From contig DGVW01000091.1 in assembly GCA_002396005.1 (NCBI GenBank), positions 1-53,769 on the forward strand: a DNA stretch of 53,769 nt. Reading direction: 5' to 3'. Origin of the DNA: Oribacterium sp. UBA4274. Lineage in GTDB: Bacteria; Bacillota; Clostridia; Lachnospirales; Lachnospiraceae. Within the stretch, counting starts at the first letter, position 1, and each line of letters starts with the position of its first letter. The position numbers and the translations under genes are program-made. Shown here one piece after another: positions 25,462 to 35,428 of this stretch. The notes under the pieces are model-generated. The model searched no databases and was not told the origin of the DNA. It worked only from the letters and a program-made list of their open reading frames with translations.

Positions 25462-26316
25462 ATGGATTATTTAGTTATAGGAGACAGCTGTTGTGATCTT
25501 ACACCGGAGCTTAAGGCTGATCCTCATTTCAAACTGATTCCGCTCACATTGGAGATTGGATCATATACAGTAGTTGATGACGAAAATTTCAATCAGTTGG
25601 ACTTTTTAAAACGTCTTAATGAGTCAACAGAAGGTGCCAAAACAGCTTGTCCTTCACCGGAGGCTTTCAAAACAGCCTTTGAGGACAGTGACACTGATGA
25701 AATTTATGTAATTACAATTTCGGAACATCTCTCAGGTTCATATCAGTCTGCAGTAGTCGGTCTTCAAATGTATGAGGAAGATCACCCTGACAGCACAAAG
25801 AAGATTCATATCTTCAACACAAAAACCGCTACTGCCGGTGAGTTGTATCTGTGTCTCAGTATCCAGGAGCTCAAGGATGCCGGGAAGTCTTATGACGAGG
25901 TAGTGGAGCTTATTGAAGAGAAGATTTCTGTTCAGCAGATTTATTTTGTTCTTGAGTCTCTTGAGAATCTTCGTAAAAACGGACGTTTATCTGCAGTTAA
26001 GTCGTTTATCGCTACTGCTCTCAATATCAAGCCTATCATGACTGCTATTGGTGGTATCATCCAGAAGCTTGATCAGCAAAGAGGTACCAACAAGGCTATC
26101 AAGCGGATGGTTCAGCTGGCAGTTGACCGCGCGGGTGGTCCTGAGAAAACAGCAGATATGCTTCTGACTATCGTTCATGTAAACAATCCGGAACGAGCAG
26201 AGTTTGTCAAGGAAGAGCTTCTGAAACTTGCACCTTTCCGCAGGATCGTTATTTCAAATGCCATGGGTGTAGCAACTGTTTATGCTGAGGAAAGCGGCAT
26301 TATCATTTCACTTTGA
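25462..26316 (+). CDS. DegV family fatty-acid-binding protein
   Basis: The 284-residue two-domain protein begins MDYLVIGDSCCDLTPEL, the typical DegV N-terminus, and continues with TACPSPEAF and ISEHLSGSYQSA, which line the fatty-acid pocket in characterised members. Such proteins (FakB-like) present fatty acids to a fatty-acid kinase; no kinase gene is adjacent. GGAGG lies 5 bases before the ATG at 25462 and the promoter position excludes an earlier start. It is monocistronic, with a terminator behind it. Confidence 0.93.
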   Translation: MDYLVIGDSCCDLTPELKADPHFKLIPLTLEIGSYTVVDDENFNQLDFLKRLNESTEGAKTACPSPEAFKTAFEDSDTDEIYVITISEHLSGSYQSAVVGLQMYEEDHPDSTKKIHIFNTKTATAGELYLCLSIQELKDAGKSYDEVVELIEEKISVQQIYFVLESLENLRKNGRLSAVKSFIATALNIKPIMTAIGGIIQKLDQQRGTNKAIKRMVQLAVDRAGGPEKTADMLLTIVHVNNPERAEFVKEELLKLAPFRRIVISNAMGVATVYAEESGIIISL

Positions 26317-26336
26317 TTTTATATGAAACAATATTT

Positions 26337-26369
26337 GGCTTTCGGGATTTGATCCCGGGAGCCTTTTTT
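26337..26369 (+). terminator. Terminator of degV
   Basis: The stem GGCT-2-CGGGAT/ATCCCG-2-AGCC is followed by TTTTTT. Confidence 0.9.
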
Positions 26370-26390
26370 CTTGATTTGATTTATATTCTC

Positions 26391-26429
26391 AAAAATTTAA
26401 ACCTGCCGAGGATACCATCCCCAGCAGGT
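26391..26429 (-). terminator. Terminator of the 335-aa membrane protein gene
   Basis: The stem ACCTGC...GCAGGT, extended by GGGGAT/ATCC-C pairs, is followed on the minus strand by TTTAAATTTTT. Confidence 0.7.
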
Positions 26430-26445
26430 CTAATATTTATAATCT

Positions 26446-27453
26446 TTATTTATAGTCCATCACCAGAAACATAGGTTTAACTGTTATTACTTCATCATAT
26501 TCTTTCTGTGATACCGAAACCTCATTATTCAGTTTCTTCAGATCCTCCTTGATGACTTCAAAAGCTTCCCTGATGGTTGTGGCTCTACCCTCACGGATAA
26601 CTCTTATCATACGTTCAAGCACAATAGGATGTGCATACTGCGGAGGCACAGGGAAGTTATGCTTTTCATCAATAACGGAGGACATATCTCTGAGTGCCTC
26701 CTCCCATTCCTTCTCTGCTGTATGTTTATTATTCCTTCCTGTAGGCAGAATCCTTGAAGATACAACAATAAACATAAAAGAAAAGCCAAACAGTACGAAG
26801 TAAACAGCCATTCCCTGTCCTCTGAGGACAGCAAAGATGCCGAAAAGTGCAGAAATAATAGATAACAAAAGTATCACTACAGCTACTTTCTGATATGTAG
26901 GATCTATATGATCTATGATACGTTTCTGTCTTGCAGTACTGGAAAGTCTTGTATATTCTTTCTCATGATCTCTGATTGCATCTTCTGCTTCTTTCAGTTC
27001 ATTTACAGATGCCATCTGTTCGGCTGATAAAACCTCGAGATATCTGGATCTCTCCAGTTCCTCAGCCTCTCTCAGCTTCTGCTCTGCGATGACACTGTGT
27101 AACGGTATCTCCGGTCTTATCTTTCCAAGCTCCAGTAGAAACATATCTACATCATCTTCATACTTGAAGTTACATTGCTTTGCAAGTCCGGTACCATATT
27201 CTACAACAAGATAAGGTATAGAACCAAAGACTCCTTTTCCGGTGAATCCGCCCTTACTCATGGCAACTCGCTTAAAGCACCTATTGATATCCTGATATGC
27301 TATGTAGTACTGACGATCTATAAAAAAGCTGTTCAGGTATACGGCCTTTTTCCCCAGACCACAAGGTCCTACTTTGATACAGTTTTTTTTGTCTTCTCTT
27401 AATTCCTGTTTAGTTAATGTTGTCGTCCCAAGACAAATTGGTGAAAATACCAT
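26446..27453 (-). CDS. Unrecognised 335-aa membrane protein with coiled coil
   Basis: I do not recognise a family. Residues 1-110 form a domain with basic and aromatic residues and a Gly-rich stretch (SKGGFTGKGVFG, 66-77). A Glu/Lys/Arg-rich coiled coil spans about 120-175, followed by two membrane helices (about 190-210 and 216-233) and a cytoplasmic C-terminal helical domain. GGGAGG lies 5 bases before the ATG. It sits 31 bp downstream of cstA on the same strand and may be cotranscribed with it. It ends at a clear terminator. Confidence 0.75.
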   Translation of the reverse strand: MVFSPICLGTTTLTKQELREDKKNCIKVGPCGLGKKAVYLNSFFIDRQYYIAYQDINRCFKRVAMSKGGFTGKGVFGSIPYLVVEYGTGLAKQCNFKYEDDVDMFLLELGKIRPEIPLHSVIAEQKLREAEELERSRYLEVLSAEQMASVNELKEAEDAIRDHEKEYTRLSSTARQKRIIDHIDPTYQKVAVVILLLSIISALFGIFAVLRGQGMAVYFVLFGFSFMFIVVSSRILPTGRNNKHTAEKEWEEALRDMSSVIDEKHNFPVPPQYAHPIVLERMIRVIREGRATTIREAFEVIKEDLKKLNNEVSVSQKEYDEVITVKPMFLVMDYK

Positions 27454-27484
27454 TTAGACCTCCCTGAACCCGGATTACTTTATA

Positions 27485-28996
27485 TTAAGCGTGAGCAACT
27501 TCTGAGTGATTCACATGTGCTGAATCATTTAATCTGTTCTTCTTTGAAGCATTAATAAAGAGATACAGAAAACATGCGGCAACAACGATACCTAAAGGAT
27601 ATGCAACTGCTGTATTGTTCTTGAAGAATGGAATCAGACCCAGACACTCAGGTGCCATAAGGAAATATGTTGCAGATACTGCAGACATAAAGGTAGCCGG
27701 AACTGCACATACCCAATAATTCTTCTTCTCTCTTACCAGGTACATAGCTCCTGACCAGAGAACCAGCATAGCAAGGGTCTGGTTTGTCCATGAGAAATAT
27801 CTCCAGATTACAGCGTAACTGAAAATTCCAAATGAATTACCAAATCCAAGGAAAGCTCCACATCCAAGTAAAGGAACACAAAGCTTTAATCTGTTTTTAT
27901 ATGACTCCTGATCAATCTTTAACCAATCTGCAAGAGTAAGTCTTGCTGAACGGAATGCTGTATCACCGGATGTAATAGGACATGCTACGACACCAAGCAT
28001 AGCGAGAATAACACCTACATTACCCATTGTTTTAACACATACATCATAGATAGCAGCTGACTGTCCACCTGCCAGAATCTCCTGAAGACCTGAATTAAGT
28101 CCGTCTGTTGTTGCGTAGAGTGAACATCCAGCGGCTGCCCATACAAGAGCGATACACCCTTCTGCAACCATGGCTCCGTAAAATACAAAATGTCCCTGTC
28201 TCTCAGACTTAAGGCATCTTGCCATAAGCGGTGACTGTGTTGAGTGGAAACCTGAAATCGCACCACAGGCAACTGTAATAAACATAAAAGACCAAACCGG
28301 AGTTGTCTTAGGATGCATATTGTAAAAATGATTCCAAATCTCAGGTGTATGGAATCCATTAAGAGGAAGTCCGATAACTACACCGATAGCCATGATGATA
28401 AGACAGATACCGAATATCGGATAAATCTTACCTATAATCTTGTCAATAGAAATGAAGGTAGCAATAAAATAGTATATGAGTATGATACCAAGCCATACAG
28501 CTGTGTTGCTGAACGGACCTGTAACTCCTTTATTGGTTATCAGCTGAACGATAAGTCCTGCAGGACCTACAGCAAAAACTGTACCAACCATTACAAGAAG
28601 CACAACCGAAAATACTCTCATGATTGCTTTCATTGTATTTCCCAGATATTTACCTGTTACCTCAGCGATTGAATCACCATTATTTCTCTCACTAAGCATA
28701 CCTGAGAAATAGTCATGAACACCACCGGCGAAAATGGTTCCGAATGTAATCCAAAGGAAAACAATAGGTCCCCATAATGCACCCTGCAGTGCGCCGAAAA
28801 TCGGTCCTAAACCTGCAATGTTCAAAAGCTGAACCAGGAACAGCTTCCACTGTGGCATTACTACATAGTCTACACCATCATTGATAGCGACGGCCGGAGT
28901 TTCTCGGTCATCAGGGCCAAATGTGCTGTCAACCAGCTTACCATAAGTAAAGTAACCTGCGATCAGTAAACCTAAGCATAAAACAAAACTGATCAT
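27485..28996 (-). CDS. cstA: CstA family carbon-starvation transporter
   Basis: The 503-residue polytopic protein (about 14-16 hydrophobic segments) has the CstA N-terminal region with the conserved NIAGLGPIFGALQGALWGP (split: NIAGLGPI, FGALQGALWGP) and HDYFSGMLSERNNG. Members import peptides or pyruvate and are induced by starvation in E. coli. AAGGAGG lies 6 bases before the ATG at 28996; the in-frame ATG at 29038 has none. A promoter at 29087-29115 would give an ~85-nt leader containing an imperfect palindrome. Confidence 0.93.
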   Translation of the reverse strand: MISFVLCLGLLIAGYFTYGKLVDSTFGPDDRETPAVAINDGVDYVVMPQWKLFLVQLLNIAGLGPIFGALQGALWGPIVFLWITFGTIFAGGVHDYFSGMLSERNNGDSIAEVTGKYLGNTMKAIMRVFSVVLLVMVGTVFAVGPAGLIVQLITNKGVTGPFSNTAVWLGIILIYYFIATFISIDKIIGKIYPIFGICLIIMAIGVVIGLPLNGFHTPEIWNHFYNMHPKTTPVWSFMFITVACGAISGFHSTQSPLMARCLKSERQGHFVFYGAMVAEGCIALVWAAAGCSLYATTDGLNSGLQEILAGGQSAAIYDVCVKTMGNVGVILAMLGVVACPITSGDTAFRSARLTLADWLKIDQESYKNRLKLCVPLLGCGAFLGFGNSFGIFSYAVIWRYFSWTNQTLAMLVLWSGAMYLVREKKNYWVCAVPATFMSAVSATYFLMAPECLGLIPFFKNNTAVAYPLGIVVAACFLYLFINASKKNRLNDSAHVNHSEVAHA

Positions 28997-29086
28997 ACCT
29001 AACCTCCTTAAATTGTGAAGTGAACTAATTAATGTCATCAGTTAATGGCATAAAATTTAATTCACTTAATTATTTGTTATGATTTT

Positions 29087-29115
29087 ATTTTAATTTTGCC
29101 TGTAAGCCTTTTCAA
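29087..29115 (-). promoter_or_regulatory. Candidate promoter of cstA
   Basis: TTGAAA (29110-29115) and TAAAAT (29087-29092) on the minus strand are 17 bp apart. The leader holds the inverted repeat AAGTGAACTAATT ... AATTCACTT (29020-29068), a possible operator. Confidence 0.5.
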
Positions 29116-29255
29116 TAGTGAGTATTAAGTCTGTGAATTGTGCAACAAAAAATATTTTTGATTTGTCTATTAATAAGGTTGAATCTTTCAAATCTAAAGT
29201 ATTAAAATAATATAAAGCATTCTAATCATTTCATAAACATTCAACTTCAGAAAAA

Positions 29256-29308
29256 CATAAAAAAACGACCACCAATCGTTAGATTTTATGTCTAACTTTT
29301 AGTGGTCG
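29256..29308 (-). terminator. Terminator behind the parvulin-like lipoprotein gene
   Basis: Outer stem CGACCAC/GTGGTCG and inner stem GTTAGA/TCTAAC are followed on the minus strand by TTTTTTT. Confidence 0.8.
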
Positions 29309-29363
29309 GTATAAAACTGTTCGGTGGTTTTGTAAATCTATGATTTAATTATCAAATATATCG

Positions 29364-30347
29364 TCAATCAAGCTTTATATTGTCATCAAAAAGTTGAAAG
29401 AAATTATCTGCCTTACTATCGCCGTACTGAGTAAGATCTATATCCTGCCAAAATGAATCTCTGAACCTTACTATATGTTCCTCACGGTAGCTGTCATACT
29501 CTTTAAAGAATGTCTCCGACTTCAAAGCCTTCTCCAAAAGCTCTTTACGTTCCATGGTGGCTTCCTCGTCATATGAATCGATGCACTTTACGATATAGTA
29601 TCTTCCATCCTGCTCTATCACATCCGATATCTGACCTTCTTCCAAAGCAAATGCTGCATTGTGAACTGCATCATCAGTGTCTATTTTGGACAGCATTTTT
29701 TCTATCTCTGAATCTTCACTGTTCTGTCTTGCATAATATGCAAAATTGGCGCCTTCTACATTAACAGCCTGCAACAGTTTCTCAGCCTGAAGCTTATCAC
29801 TGACTGTAATAACCTGTATCTTTATAACCTTTACATCAGAATCAGGGATTTCCAATTCTGCATCGGATATAAGATACTGGGCTGTCTTACAGGCAATGTA
29901 ATATTCTGTGTACATACTCTGTACATCCTCCAGTGTACAGTCAGCCATAAATGCTCTGTCCTGATCGGAAAGTCCATTATAAAACTCACTTGATATTTCT
30001 TTTATGGTCTCCATATCCTGAGAAGATACTATGACTCCTGATTTCAGTGCCATAAGATTAAGTGTCTTTATATCCTGCAAAAAATCCCGGACTTTGGATA
30101 CAAAATAGAGGCCATAGTTCTCCTCTTTGGCTTCCTTAACAGGCAAACTCCAGATTTCCTGTCCCAGGATATTCTGCAGTCTGTTTCTCTCGGAAGCAAG
30201 CACAATCATACACTGAGCTTTGGTATAACTGTCTACCTCCTCGGTGTTACCTGTTATTTCAACACCCTTACACGAAACTAAGCTGCATGCCAAAAGCATG
30301 CAGCTCAGAAATGCTACTGTAGTTTTTAAAAGTTTTTTAAAAATCAT
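29364..30347 (-). CDS. Parvulin-like (PrsA/SurA type) lipoprotein
   Basis: The 327-residue protein has a lipoprotein signal with lipobox LVSC (Cys26), so it is anchored outside the membrane. A SurA-like helical region is followed by a rotamase-type domain (about 165-260: VKVIKIQVITVSDKLQAEKL, then AHNAAFALEEGQIS-like and DGRYYIVKCIDSY). It probably assists folding of exported proteins. The parvulin motifs are weak, so catalytic activity is uncertain. The start lacks a good ribosome binding site; the ATG at 30347 is the best choice. It follows the DUF212 gene by 40 bp. Confidence 0.78.
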   Translation of the reverse strand: MIFKKLLKTTVAFLSCMLLACSLVSCKGVEITGNTEEVDSYTKAQCMIVLASERNRLQNILGQEIWSLPVKEAKEENYGLYFVSKVRDFLQDIKTLNLMALKSGVIVSSQDMETIKEISSEFYNGLSDQDRAFMADCTLEDVQSMYTEYYIACKTAQYLISDAELEIPDSDVKVIKIQVITVSDKLQAEKLLQAVNVEGANFAYYARQNSEDSEIEKMLSKIDTDDAVHNAAFALEEGQISDVIEQDGRYYIVKCIDSYDEEATMERKELLEKALKSETFFKEYDSYREEHIVRFRDSFWQDIDLTQYGDSKADNFFQLFDDNIKLD

Positions 30348-30387
30348 AAGCAATCAAATCTACTACGGAAAAGATAAGCTCTCACCG

Positions 30388-30846
30388 TCAATATCTAGTC
30401 TTTACTACAAAAGCCATCACAATTCCAAGCAACGCTCCCATGAGAACCTGAAGCGGAGTATGACCAACATACTCCTTCAATTTCATCTCAAACTCTTCTG
30501 GTTTCCAGTTAAAAGGATTATCCTCAAGTATCTTATTGAGGAGCACTGCCTGTTTACCTGTCTCTCTGCGCACTCCCATAGCATCATACATAACAACACT
30601 TGCAAGTACAAAACTTACCGCAAACACAGAGGATGATAAACCATACTGTATTGCAGCTGCCGTTGCCATGGATACCACAAACGAGGAGTGGCTGGATGGC
30701 ATGCCACCGGAGCCTGTCATCCTCTCCCAGTTGATACTTCTGTTGAAATATGCATCAATGGCTGTTTTTATAACCTGTGCGGCAAACCACGATGCAATCG
30801 CTGCTACCAGCATATAATTACTAAGTAAATCTGCAAAAAAATCCAT
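30388..30846 (-). CDS. Divergent PAP2 family protein (DUF212/YuiD)
   Basis: The 152-residue membrane protein has the PAP2-like motif GSGGMPSSHSS (45-55) and a second conserved VGHTP near 129-133, with three to four hydrophobic segments. Members resemble acid phosphatases/vanadium haloperoxidases; function in Firmicutes is unknown. The start overlaps the end of glgA closely (6 bp gap), and AGGA lies in the glgA tail. Confidence 0.9.
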   Translation of the reverse strand: MDFFADLLSNYMLVAAIASWFAAQVIKTAIDAYFNRSINWERMTGSGGMPSSHSSFVVSMATAAAIQYGLSSSVFAVSFVLASVVMYDAMGVRRETGKQAVLLNKILEDNPFNWKPEEFEMKLKEYVGHTPLQVLMGALLGIVMAFVVKTRY

Positions 30847-30852
30847 CTAAAT

Positions 30853-32298
30853 TTAGTATCCTATCAACCAGTCATATAATTCCTGATACTTCATCGCTGA
30901 AGTCTTCCATGAGTAATCTGTCGCCATGGCGCGATCTACCATCTTGTTCCAATCACGCTTACGATCATAATAGATCTTCTCAGCGTAACGGATAGTATTG
31001 AGCATCTCATGAGCATTGTAGTTGGAGAATGAGAAACCTGTTCCCTTGTCCTCATACTCATTGAATGCTTCTACTGTATCTCTCAGTCCGCCTGTTTCTC
31101 TGACGATAGGAATAGTTCCGTATCTCAGGGCAATGAGCTGAGACAAACCACATGGCTCAAAAAGTGATGGCATGAGATATGCGTCACATGCTGCATAGAT
31201 CTTATGGCTGATTTCATTGGAATAGTATATCTGGGCAGAAACCTTATCATGATACTTCCAGTCATAATGGCGGAACATATTCTCATACTTCTCATCACCT
31301 GTTCCGAGGACAACAAACTGTATATTATCCTGACAAAGCTCATCCATGATACATTCAACCAGATCAAGACCCTTCTGATCAGTAAGTCTTGAAACGATAC
31401 CAATCATCATCTTTCCAGGGTCAACGCTCATATTCCAGTCTTCCTGAAGAGCCTTTTTGTTTTTAGCCTTCTCTTTACGGAAGTTTTTGGCGTTATAGTT
31501 CTTGACCAGATACTTATCTGTATCCGGATTCCACTCATCATAATCTATACCGTTAACTATACCGCGGAGATCATGCTCTCTGGCTCTCAGAAGTCCGTCA
31601 AGTCCCTCTCCGTAGAATGGCATCTTTATCTCCTCGGCATAAGTATCAGATACAGTGGTAATGGCGTCTGCATATACTATTCCGCCCTTTAAGAGGTTAC
31701 CATCCTTCTTACACTCCATCTTATCAGCAGTGAAATAGTAGTCACTTAACTGAGTGAAACGCTGAATGGTCTTAACATCCCAGACACCCTGGAACTTAAG
31801 ATTGTGAATTGTAATTACAGACTTGATTGAGCGATAGAACTCACCGCCTGCGAACTTATCATGCAGTAATACAGGAACAAGTCCGGTCTGCCAGTCATGG
31901 CAATGTATAAGATCAGGATGCCAATCAAGAAGCGGTAATGCTGATAAAGCGGCATAGCAGAAGAAACAGAACTTCTCCAGATCCCAATACCAGTCACCAT
32001 AAGGACGGTCACCGGAGAAATATGACTCATTGTCAATAAAATAATAGGTTACTCCATCCTGCTCATACTTAAGCACACCTACATAACGAGACTGTCCAAG
32101 ATAATCCATGTAGAAGTGAGTAACATACTCCATCTTCTGGCGCCACTCCCAAGGAATACACATATATTTAGGAATCATTACGCGGCAATCATAGTAACGC
32201 TTATCGATGGTCTTTGGAAGAGAACCAACTACATCGGCCAATCCTCCTGTTTTTATAAAAGGCACTGCCTCCGATGCAAGCATCAACACATTTTTCAT
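30853..32298 (-). CDS. glgA: Glycogen synthase (ADP-glucose)
   Basis: The 481-residue GT5 enzyme transfers glucose from ADP-glucose to alpha-1,4-glucan. The N-terminal KTGGLADVVG (16-25) binds the phosphates, and the C-terminal domain has the E-x7-E region (PSLFEPCGLSQLIALRYG). Length and order are normal for bacterial GlgA. GGGAGG lies 8 bases before the ATG. No glgB, glgC or glgD is nearby, so the rest of the pathway is elsewhere. It lies 70 bp after recN and has no obvious terminator before it. Confidence 0.97.
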   Translation of the reverse strand: MKNVLMLASEAVPFIKTGGLADVVGSLPKTIDKRYYDCRVMIPKYMCIPWEWRQKMEYVTHFYMDYLGQSRYVGVLKYEQDGVTYYFIDNESYFSGDRPYGDWYWDLEKFCFFCYAALSALPLLDWHPDLIHCHDWQTGLVPVLLHDKFAGGEFYRSIKSVITIHNLKFQGVWDVKTIQRFTQLSDYYFTADKMECKKDGNLLKGGIVYADAITTVSDTYAEEIKMPFYGEGLDGLLRAREHDLRGIVNGIDYDEWNPDTDKYLVKNYNAKNFRKEKAKNKKALQEDWNMSVDPGKMMIGIVSRLTDQKGLDLVECIMDELCQDNIQFVVLGTGDEKYENMFRHYDWKYHDKVSAQIYYSNEISHKIYAACDAYLMPSLFEPCGLSQLIALRYGTIPIVRETGGLRDTVEAFNEYEDKGTGFSFSNYNAHEMLNTIRYAEKIYYDRKRDWNKMVDRAMATDYSWKTSAMKYQELYDWLIGY

Positions 32299-32368
32299 TT
32301 TATACAGCCTCCCACTTATTATTTAGTCGCATATTCGTGAAATCTCCATGATGTTATATACACTATTA

Positions 32369-34033
32369 TTATACTTCTTTGAAACTACCCTTCGCAAGGT
32401 TTTTAAGCTCTCTGGCATTGGCAAGCACAGCCTCTGTCACCATTCCTCCGGCAAGAAGTCTGGCAAGCTCCAGGACAGACTCATCATAATCAAGTTTTCT
32501 GATATTGGTGTGAGTATGTCCTTCCTCGGCAATCTTTTCGATACAGAAATGTATGTCTGCCTTGGCTGCTATCTGCGGTAAATGAGTGATGAGAATAACC
32601 TGATGTGACATAGCTATCTTTTTCAGCTTTTCAGATACCTTTTCTGCAGTTCGGCCTGATATACCTGTATCAACCTCATCGAAAATAAGTGTCGGTATCT
32701 CATCAGAATCAGCCAGAACAGTTTTGATAGAAAGCATGATACGGCTTAATTCACCACCTGAGGCCACCTCACTAAGCGGTCGTACAGGTTCTCCCGGATT
32801 CAGGCTTACGACAAAATGAACTTCATCAATACCGTTTGCTGTCGGCTCCTTAAGTTTCTTGAAATCAAGCGCAAACTTGACATCCAGAAATCCCATCTCA
32901 ACCATCTCGAGACGTATCCTCTCAGCAAGAACTTCAGCACCTTTTTTACGGATCTCCGTAAGTTTCTCACAAAGCTTCAAAAGCTCCTTCTCTGTCTTTG
33001 CCAGTTCCTTTTCACACTTCTCGCGAGCCTCATCATAGTCCATAAGCTCACTTAAGCGTTCCTGTTTTTCAATGAGTGCAGCCTCTGTCTTCTCCACAGT
33101 TCCGCCGTACTTCATCATGACGCTGCGTATGTAATCAAGACGTTCTGAAATCTCATTGAACTCTTCTTCATCGAAATCGTTTTTATCAAGATACCTGTCA
33201 AGTTCTCTTACAGTATCATCGGATATGGACTGCATGTCATACAAGCTGTCACTTATTCCCTGCAGAGACTCGTCATAATTCAGGGCATCCTGTATCTCTC
33301 TGATAGCCAGAGAAACATCAAACTCATCCATTACAGCTCTTGCCTTCTGTACTGAACCGTATATCTTCTGTATATTCTGATACTTCTTGAATCTGGCAGC
33401 CAGCTCTTCCTCTTCGCCTTCTTTAAGTTCTGCATTCTCGATATCTTCTATCTCAAATTTCAGGAAATCAAGCTCTCTCTGTCGCTGCCCTTCATCCATG
33501 TTAAAACCTGAAAGCTTCTCCTTGAGAGCTGTGTACTCATGGTACTTTTCATTTACAGACTGACGAAGACCTCCCGTATCTCTTATCTGAAAATCATCGA
33601 GGACCTTTAAATGATACCCGTCTCTCAGCAGTGACTGGTGCTCATGCTGTCCGTGAATATCTATAAGAAGCTCTGCCACCTTACGAAGCTTTGACAAGGT
33701 GACAGTTTCGTCATTGATTTTTATTTCTGATCGGGTATTGGATATTTTTCTCTTGATTATGATCTGACCGTCTTCTGGTTCTACATCAAGTTCTTTCATC
33801 AATTGAAGCTGATGTTCTGACAGGTCGCCAAATACAATCTCAACGAAACCGTATTCTTTACCGTTTCTGATCATATCTTTATTGGCTTTAGAACCAAGAC
33901 ATAAATTGATTGAACCTATTAAAATCGATTTTCCGGCACCGGTCTCTCCGGTCAGGATATTAAGTCCCGGACCGAACTCCACTTCAGCAGAGTCAATAAG
34001 TGCAAGATCTTTTACATGTAGATGATATAGCAT
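32369..34033 (-). CDS. recN: DNA repair protein RecN
   Basis: The 554-residue SMC-like ATPase acts early at double-strand breaks. It has Walker A GETGAGKS (29-36) at the N-terminus, two coiled-coil arms (about 150-370) and the C-terminal signature and Walker B (LSRIMLSIKTVL, LIFDEVDTGISG). GAGGAG lies 5 bases before the ATG. It directly follows argR, as in most Clostridia and Bacilli. Confidence 0.97.
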   Translation of the reverse strand: MLYHLHVKDLALIDSAEVEFGPGLNILTGETGAGKSILIGSINLCLGSKANKDMIRNGKEYGFVEIVFGDLSEHQLQLMKELDVEPEDGQIIIKRKISNTRSEIKINDETVTLSKLRKVAELLIDIHGQHEHQSLLRDGYHLKVLDDFQIRDTGGLRQSVNEKYHEYTALKEKLSGFNMDEGQRQRELDFLKFEIEDIENAELKEGEEEELAARFKKYQNIQKIYGSVQKARAVMDEFDVSLAIREIQDALNYDESLQGISDSLYDMQSISDDTVRELDRYLDKNDFDEEEFNEISERLDYIRSVMMKYGGTVEKTEAALIEKQERLSELMDYDEAREKCEKELAKTEKELLKLCEKLTEIRKKGAEVLAERIRLEMVEMGFLDVKFALDFKKLKEPTANGIDEVHFVVSLNPGEPVRPLSEVASGGELSRIMLSIKTVLADSDEIPTLIFDEVDTGISGRTAEKVSEKLKKIAMSHQVILITHLPQIAAKADIHFCIEKIAEEGHTHTNIRKLDYDESVLELARLLAGGMVTEAVLANARELKNLAKGSFKEV

Positions 34034-34087
34034 TTTGTCTCCTCTATATACGTTATCTTTATCATCCGGTAAATGTTTAAGTATTTA

Positions 34088-34537
34088 TCATTCCATGATA
34101 TCTCGGATACGTTCCATGATTTCTTCCGCATCCTGAGCATTCTTCATGGCGCACATAATAGTATCATCGCCGGCAAGTGTCCCGACAATCTTTTCAAGTC
34201 TGAACTGATCCAATGCTGCAGCAACTGCATTGGCCATACCTGCCATAGTACGTATAACAAGGAAATTGCCGGCAGTGTCCATACTCATAAGTGCTTCTCT
34301 CAGAACTCTGATATACTTTTCAGAATATACCTGCTCTTCTTTTTCTATAATCTGATAATACTGAACTCCGTCATTACCCGCAACTTTACTGAGCTTAAGT
34401 TCCTTTATATCTCTTGATACAGTCGCCTGTGTAACTCTATATCCTTCTTTGTTCAGAATATCCGCAAGTTCCTCCTGCGTCCCTATACGCATGCGTCCAA
34501 CCAACTCAATGATTTTCTGATGCCTTGATTTCTTCAT
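34088..34537 (-). CDS. argR: Arginine repressor ArgR
   Basis: The 149-residue regulator has an N-terminal winged helix (1-70, with RVTQATVSRDIKEL) and a C-terminal hexamerisation and arginine-binding domain with GTLAGDDTIM. It represses arginine biosynthesis when arginine is plentiful and binds paired 18-bp ARG boxes. Such boxes lie in front of argJ at 52920-52960 in this window. AGGAGAG precedes the ATG. It lies between nadK and recN in the conserved supercluster. Confidence 0.97.
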   Translation of the reverse strand: MKKSRHQKIIELVGRMRIGTQEELADILNKEGYRVTQATVSRDIKELKLSKVAGNDGVQYYQIIEKEEQVYSEKYIRVLREALMSMDTAGNFLVIRTMAGMANAVAAALDQFRLEKIVGTLAGDDTIMCAMKNAQDAEEIMERIRDIME

Positions 34538-34576
34538 CTCAGCTCTCCTCTGCCTGCTTTATCTCTATCAATCATA

Positions 34577-35395
34577 TCAACGGTCATTATACATTTTGTG
34601 ACGTAGATTCTCCAGGAAGCTACCTTCTCTCAGCTTAACAAACGTTGTAAGTTCATTTGCCTTACGGATAGTGATTACATCTCCTACCTTCAGGTCAACT
34701 ATATGCTCTCCATCAAATGCCACCATCTGACAATCCGAATCCACTGTTACAACAATGTGACTAGTATCTGCAAGAACTACCGGTCTGCTGTTGGTACTGT
34801 GTGCACATATCGGAGTCATGATTATGACAGGAGATGATGGAGCTACAACAGGCCCGCCGGCTGACAGATTATAGGCCGTAGAACCTGTCGGTGTTGCAAA
34901 AAGTATGCCATCGGCAATGTAATCACTGAGCTTTTCATCATCGCAGGACACACCGAATCTGAGAACCGTGATTCCCTTGCGTCTGGTGAGCAGAATTTCA
35001 TTAAGCGCCGTTCCTCTGGCTATAACCTCACCGCCTCTGCGTACACTGGCATAAAGCATGGACCTTACGTCACGGATATAATCATTTTGTATGAGTCTGT
35101 CCATAGCTTCAGGGATCTGCTCCATATCGGAAATCTCGGTAAGATACCCGAGATGACCGGCATTAACTCCCAGAACAGGGATATCCTGTCCATGAAGTAC
35201 ACCAGCAATACGCAGCATTGTGCCGTCACCACCTATGCTGACTATAGCATCAGCATCATAAAAATCCTGTCTTATATAATTTTCTTCAACCAATGCCGTA
35301 ACTTCGATGCCCTTGGATACCAGATAATCCTCGATATATCTCTCAAACTCCATGGCATTTTCTTTACGTTTATTCACAACCAAAATAATCTTCAT
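34577..35395 (-). CDS. nadK: NAD kinase
   Basis: The 272-residue enzyme phosphorylates NAD to NADP. It shows GGDGT (55-59), NAGHLGYL and the C-terminal LSAGGPVVAPSSP. GGCGGA precedes the ATG. It lies between tlyA and argR on the same strand. Confidence 0.97.
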   Translation of the reverse strand: MKIILVVNKRKENAMEFERYIEDYLVSKGIEVTALVEENYIRQDFYDADAIVSIGGDGTMLRIAGVLHGQDIPVLGVNAGHLGYLTEISDMEQIPEAMDRLIQNDYIRDVRSMLYASVRRGGEVIARGTALNEILLTRRKGITVLRFGVSCDDEKLSDYIADGILFATPTGSTAYNLSAGGPVVAPSSPVIIMTPICAHSTNSRPVVLADTSHIVVTVDSDCQMVAFDGEHIVDLKVGDVITIRKANELTTFVKLREGSFLENLRHKMYNDR

Positions 35396-35428
35396 GTCCG
35401 CCGATACTCAATACCCTATTTCAACAAG